This document shows positions 59,286 through 64,000 of a stretch of 64,000 bases of DNA, in pieces. This stretch comes from Climacium dendroides (lineage: Eukaryota; Streptophyta; Bryopsida; Hypnales; Climaciaceae): positions 25,291,029 through 25,355,028 of the forward strand of contig OX467083.1 of the NCBI GenBank assembly GCA_950106755.1, written 5' to 3'. The notes under the pieces are model-generated. The model searched no databases and was not told the DNA's origin. It saw nothing but the letters and a program-made list of their open reading frames with translations. Positions within the stretch are counted from its first letter, which is position 1. Every line of letters starts with the position of its first letter. A program made the translations under genes and the position numbers.

Positions 59286-61740
59286 TGAAGTAAATTTTTC
59301 TTGAAAGACAAGTGGAATTGGCATCTAACCCAAGTTGTTTCATATTGTTTGGAGCTATGAGGAACTAGTTATGATTTTTTGAAGTTGAAATAGCATAGGG
59401 CTCTAAAATCGCCCACCTTCAAAAAATGTACATTGTTTATACATTGCTAAAGGCTACCAAAAAGTGACACGTATAAGTAATGTACATTTGAGGAGGTGAG
59501 CAATTTTAGAACCTGCTACCTTACTTTCTTTAACTACATATCATCATGTTTTGGCCAAAAAAAATGTTTAATTGCTAAGAAACCAATTGGAAATCTTAAT
59601 CCTTACAATTTCTTTACTATGTTTTCACCAAAAACACTCTAAGACTGCCCTTTTTAGTGCAAGTACCAAATTTTAAGGAAAAAAATTTGGACACATGTAA
59701 TCATAAGATCTTGTACTATGCTAGTTTGAGAATATGTGGAAAAAATTTCAAAAATGTCCATAGCGTAGATTGCAAGATATTAGCATATTTGAATTGACAA
59801 AAATCTTTTTTTGGCCTAGTAAAAAACAAGGCAACTGCACTTCACAATGTTACATTTGTATGAAAAAATGTACATGTTATTGATGCTTCTTTGGATTCAT
59901 TCTTCAATAGCTCCTTTTTTTGGCACCATGGGACTAGAATGCACCATTTCAAAATAAGTTTCTAGTTTTTGCTAGAAAAAAATAGTATTTTTTTGCCAAA
60001 TTTTTTCTATTTTTATTAAAAATGAGGATGAAGTTGCCCAATTTGGATGAAAAAGTGCATGAATATAATTGAAAAGTGTTTTTTGGTTCAAAAGATGGAT
60101 GAATGTAGAAATACAATGCTTTGCTGAAATTCAAGTGATTGCCATCTTGGCACTTTCTCAAAAAGTAAAAAAAAATAATTCTTTAATGCAAGTTGCTACA
60201 TGCTTGAAATTTTTTTGATCATTTGAAATTGTACAACATATAGGAAAAAACAGTAAATAGAAAAAAATAGAAAATGATTCAAAATACTAAATTGTTAAGA
60301 ATTTAGTTATGGAGTTGGAAAATACTAATCCCAATGGTTGTAATGTTGTCATAAACAATCCTATGATTTTATTTTTCTCAAAAAATATTGAAAATTGAGT
60401 AAAATAAAGGACTTCAAAGTTTATTTTAGAGTAGAAAATCCATAACTATCCACAAACTAAAACTCCTTATAACTTTCATCTCATTAATCAAATTGGAATG
60501 ATTCAAAGCTTTACATGTATATACAATTCTATAAAACCAATTTCTAATTTTTGCTTATGAAAAAAGTGATTTTTTCAAATCTGTCCAAATTGACCACTAG
60601 AAAAAATAACTACATATCATACAATAACTTTTTAACCATGTAGTCAAAAGTTATTAAAATTGTTGGGCCTTAAAGCTATGTTGTGTGAAAATTTCAAATT
60701 AAAAAAAATTCCATTTGTAGTAAAATTAAAAATCCCCAAATTGTTGTTGTTGCCAAAAAATGCAATTTTGTCTTGTAGGGGTTAAGGAGCAAATTGAAAA
60801 TATTTAGGTCAACTTTGTGATAAAGATTATTATCAATCACTATAAATAATTTTTATTAAATTTTAAATTTTAAATAAAAATTAAATAATATTATTTGACA
60901 TGGCAATCTCTCAACCATGTTAGGTTGTTGATGTGGTGAAGTTTCCAAGTTCTCCACAACCCAAAAACTTGTGGTTTGCTTAGGCCTCAAAAAACATCTT
61001 GTGACATTCATAGTATTGGCATTGTTTCAATTGTTGAAAATGGAATCTCAAAACTTTAATAAATTTTGGCTACAACTTCATCCTAATAATAGAGAATTTT
61101 AGGTTATTAATTTAGATTCCAACATTCAAAAACGATATTCATAAGTGATTTAAGTTCTTGCATTAATACTGTAAGCAAATTCAAAGCAATGTGGAGAATG
61201 AATCCTAAAACAATTTCAAACTACATTATGCAAATAGAACTAAAGATTGTTCCAAATTATTGGATATACATTTGTCCAATAGAGCTAATAGTTTCATTCA
61301 AGTACTTGGAGCAACCCCATAGCAAACCAAAATGGGAAAAATCATCCATTATCCCACCCTCAGGACCATATCTTGATCCCCAACCTTCTACACTATCCAA
61401 CCTACATCAACACAACTATTGTAGTTTAATGCTTTCATTTGAATTTCAATGTACTTTAAAAATCTTGTGAACCAATTCCTAAAATGGAAATATATGGTTC
61501 AACAACTCAACACTTTTCAAACTCATTTCTCTTATGAATCTTCTACAATGGTACAATGGTCTAAAATTTGGCAAATTGGCAATTTAGGCAAGCAATAAAT
61601 CATAAAATAACTTTTTGGATAAGACAATCTAATTTCACTATTAAATGTAGAAGATATGTAATTACATCTTTGAATAATAAAAGTAAAAAAATTTCAATTC
61701 ATATATTGTTGCAAAAGGGGAGTTTGAAAAAGTGGTCGTA
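59286..61740. other. AT-rich intergenic stretch upstream of SWC2/YL1
   Basis: No gene supported. The 93-codon frame at 61,189-61,470 has no recognisable motif. Confidence 0.5.
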
Positions 61741-61982
61741 GGCTTTGGATGAAAAAAATGTTTTTTCATCCATTCAGACCTCCCTGAAATCATCCATCCA
61801 ACAGGCCTTTCAGCGAAATTTTCTCAGGACATTAGAAGAACATTCGTGACGTCGTCCTCGTTTCACAATCGATGGCTATGGCGCTAAACACACAATTCCC
61901 GTATAAAGTTCTGAACGCCCTTCGAAATTGAATCCGCACTTGGAAATCAAATGATCGATTAGTGTCGTGGTTCGCTGGAATC
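61741..61982 (+). promoter_or_regulatory. Probable promoter and 5' leader of SWC2/YL1
   Basis: GC content rises sharply here. A hairpin with 11-bp arms (GGATGAAAAAA / TTTTTTCATCC, about 61,748-61,772) is followed by several TCATCCA words. ACGTCGTC near 61,850 is close to a bZIP-type ACGT core. No clear TATA box, which is common for housekeeping genes. Confidence 0.4.
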
Positions 61983-63767
61983 ATGGCGCCGCAACTGATC
62001 GATCGTCCCTCGCGGGCAACTCGCGGCAGACGGTAACATGACTCTCTTTCCTTCTTTCCGTTTTGTTTGGTTTAATTGCTCGTGGTCTTGTGGAGATTGA
62101 CGAGTTTGTCCGGACGTCTGTGCATTTCGGTTTGTGCCGCGTGCAATTGTTTGGTGACCGAGAGTTGGTAGGAAACCCTAATTGGGCAGAGTTTTGGCTG
62201 AAACCCTAATGGGTGTTGGCTGTCATTCTGAGCTGTTCTTGGTTGTGGTGATGGCTCTGGTGGTGTTCGATCAATCATGTTAGCAACTTTGTGGATCTTA
62301 AATCGGTAACATTGATGTAGTAAATTCTTTGGAGTGAGAGCGTGGTTTTATTGTTTGTCACAGCGTGACTCTTTTCTATGTCTCCACTGAGATATATTTG
62401 TGATTGAACAGATTATCGAAGTTGGTCGATGAGGAGATTGAAGCCGACGAAGAGTTTTGGGGTCAGGATGCTTTTAAGGAAGTAAGGTTTTGTGATCCTG
62501 TATTCTGAGACTCTGACCAGAAATTTTCTCATGTAGTTGTGGTGTCTTATTTGTACGGTATATGGGTTATGGATGATTTAGTTTTTCTTGCGTTATGTGA
62601 TGCTAGAAATATTTCTTCAGCTGCAAACTGATTTTTGCGTTTGATTGCCAGGATGTGGTAGACGACGAATATGAAGAAGAACAGGAGCTTGCTGACGAGT
62701 TTGATAGTGATTTTAATGACGAGGTATTGGTCTTCGTGCAATCTTAGTATGCTCTCTGAAGCGATCGTGTTGGAAGGATTTTTTATGTTTCATTTTGCTG
62801 CTGGCTGCTTCAAATTTCCTCACAGGATCTTGAATATATACATTATGGAATTGGTAAAAGTAGGATTAAAAGAATCACAAGTGTAGTAACGCTCAGGATA
62901 TCGTAGTGCATAAGGGACGGACTTATCATGTGCGACCATGGAAAACACCGCTTGAACGTAGGATCTGGCGCCTCAGCTCTTATTGAGAATTCACAGAGGT
63001 TGGGGTCTTCACGCAGGAAGAGGAATCTGACGATGGAGAGGCCGAGGAAAAAGAAAGGTTAGTCTCTTTTTTCTATGATTGTTGCCAATGGCTGTTTAAT
63101 TTTCAATTTTCTATCCCTTGGTTTATAGTGACTTCATTAATCTGTCAATACTTTGTAGTATCTTCTGTCTCACTGGGATCTTGGCCTGTAGTCTTGATTT
63201 TACATTTCAAGAATTTACATGTTTCTTTATTAAAAGTTTGTAACTGTAGCTCAAACGTATGAATATTAAGAAATGCCCAAGAAGTTCAAGGTGATTGGAA
63301 GCACGTTATGTGTGCTTCAGTTTGAAGTTTGCTCGAACATATTCAGCACTATGATCTGGCGCTGGGCCTTGAGTTCAAATTGCAGTTTCATGTTAAAAAC
63401 CAAATTTGCGTCTAGTCCAGTAGGGTTTTGCAAGATACTGATTAAACTGTTTTCATGGTTAAGTCGTCCTAAAAGGAAACAAAAGTTGCCTCCTGGGAGG
63501 AAGCCGTTCAAGAAAGGTCCTTCTGGAAGCGCAAAAAAGAAAGGCGTATCATTTCTGGAAGAAGCTGCAGCAGCGGCCGATGCAGGGGAAAGCCCTCTTC
63601 CTATTTTGGAGACTCCTCGCCAAGCAGTTCGCCCCAGTCCCGAAGAGAAGGAAGATGGTGAAACGGAAGAGGGTGAGAAGTCCTTGCGGAAATCCACTCG
63701 AACTTCTGTGATTGTCAAGCAAGCTGAAAGGGACGCACAACGTGCTATACAGCAAGCTCTTCCGAAG
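61983..63767 (+). CDS. SWC2: SWR1 complex subunit 2 (YL1/VPS72), 5' exons
   Basis: Exons: 61,983-62,032, 62,412-62,481, 62,652-62,723, about 62,999-63,057 and 63,464 to about 63,767. The phases agree. The protein starts MAPQLIDRPSRATRG, then SKLVDEEIEADEEFW, DDEYEEEQELADEFDSDFND, an acidic exon, a basic Lys/Arg/Pro-rich part and RKSTRTSVIVKQAERDA. This order (RASRATRG, DEEFW, ADEFDSDFND, RKSTRTS) is that of the YL1 N-terminal domain in plant SWC2. YL1 binds H2A.Z-H2B and helps the SWR1 complex exchange H2A for H2A.Z in nuclear chromatin. The YL1 C-terminal domain lies beyond the window. The exon 4 acceptor (62,998/62,999) and the last donor (AAG|GTAGAG, 63,767/63,768) are the least certain. 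Without that donor the frame would stop at 63,818. Confidence 0.9.
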
Positions 63768-64000
63768 GTAGAGGATTTTGACATGCTTCTTAATGAAAGA
63801 GCCCCTCCAAATATTTAATGTATATTGTCGTTGCGCTAAGCATCTGTCTGCCGTTGTGAAGTATTCAATTGTTTTGCAGGCAATATTTGAACACTTGCAT
63901 GATTCTCCCTCTTAATTTCCTTGGTTTATCAGCATATGTCCACAAGAACTTGTATTCCATTTACTTCCAGTTAAGAGGTAATCGAAGTTAGTTGAGCACA
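63768..64000 (+). other. Probable intron of SWC2/YL1 up to the window edge
   Basis: After the AAG|GTAGAG donor the frame ends at TAA 63,816-63,818 and the DNA becomes intron-like. The known family continues for more than 150 residues, so further exons are expected to the right. Confidence 0.65.

Noticed and set aside
62890..62998. Extra coding exon of SWC2/YL1 in the third intron
   Set aside because: The frame has stops, and the AG|GTTGGGG acceptor at 62,999 gives the acidic segment in phase.
63265..63292. Mini-exon (MPKKFK) in SWC2/YL1
   Set aside because: Its phase fits neither the exon before nor the exon after. Direct joining of 63,057 to 63,464 is in phase.
63317..63784. 155-codon open frame on the minus strand
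   Set aside because: It is antisense to SWC2/YL1 exon 5, whose sense-strand protein motifs are clear.
1..64000. tRNA and rRNA genes
   Set aside because: No cloverleaf with conserved A and B boxes and no rRNA core sequence was noticed by eye. A tRNA scan would be needed to exclude them.

Overview
The window looks like nuclear DNA of a land plant. Reasons: plant-type GT-AG introns, a Ty1/copia and a Ty3/gypsy retroelement, a CACTA-type MITE, telomere-like AAACCCTA words, very AT-rich intergenic DNA, and one host gene (SWC2/YL1) that resembles the plant form of the protein. The transposase families present suggest a seed-free plant (moss, lycophyte or fern) more than a flowering plant, but that is an inference and the species cannot be fixed.

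Layout. 1-620 (-) is the 5' part of an unrecognised protein-coding exon that runs off the left edge, with one in-frame stop. 621-14,700 has no convincing long gene. It holds a degenerate ~170-bp tandem repeat (about 3.1-4.6 kb), a GC-rich promoter-like island with a 100-bp repeat built round a perfect 20-bp palindrome (7.7-9.4 kb), a possible TTAA-bounded element and a clear 150-bp CACTA MITE (13,858-14,007). 14,703-17,892 (+) is a transposase-like gene of the DUF7869 type in two overlapping frames. 18,331-26,480 is a dead copia element on the minus strand with 229-bp LTRs. A ~1.8-kb piece has been inserted in its RNase H region.

The most interesting part is about 28.4-46.4 kb. I read it as one ~18-kb DNA transposon. 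Imperfect terminal inverted repeats beginning CACTATAA lie next to AGC direct repeats at 28,370 and 46,446. Arrays of TATGACT/AGTCATA motifs lie inside the ends, and a second inverted pair lies at 30,562 and 46,296. Inside are a three-exon transposase-like gene (42,015-45,523, -) with one nonsense codon, an intact 672-residue coiled-coil/RING-like protein (33,491-35,509, -), an unrecognised gene with one nonsense codon (31,022-32,398, +), and a two-exon gene (37,640-38,735, +) for a C2H2 zinc finger fused to a candidate 2-oxoglutarate/Fe(II) oxygenase domain. Nested inside are a ~253-bp foldback element, several TTAA-bounded repeats, a ~50-bp minisatellite and four perfect copies of TGCGGCCGCA.

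46.4-61.7 kb is very AT-rich and gene-poor, with a decayed gypsy pol fragment (53.1-54.5 kb), short motif families and a ~190-bp tandem repeat. The right edge (61,983 to beyond the end) holds the first five exons of SWC2/YL1, a subunit of the SWR1 chromatin-remodelling complex.
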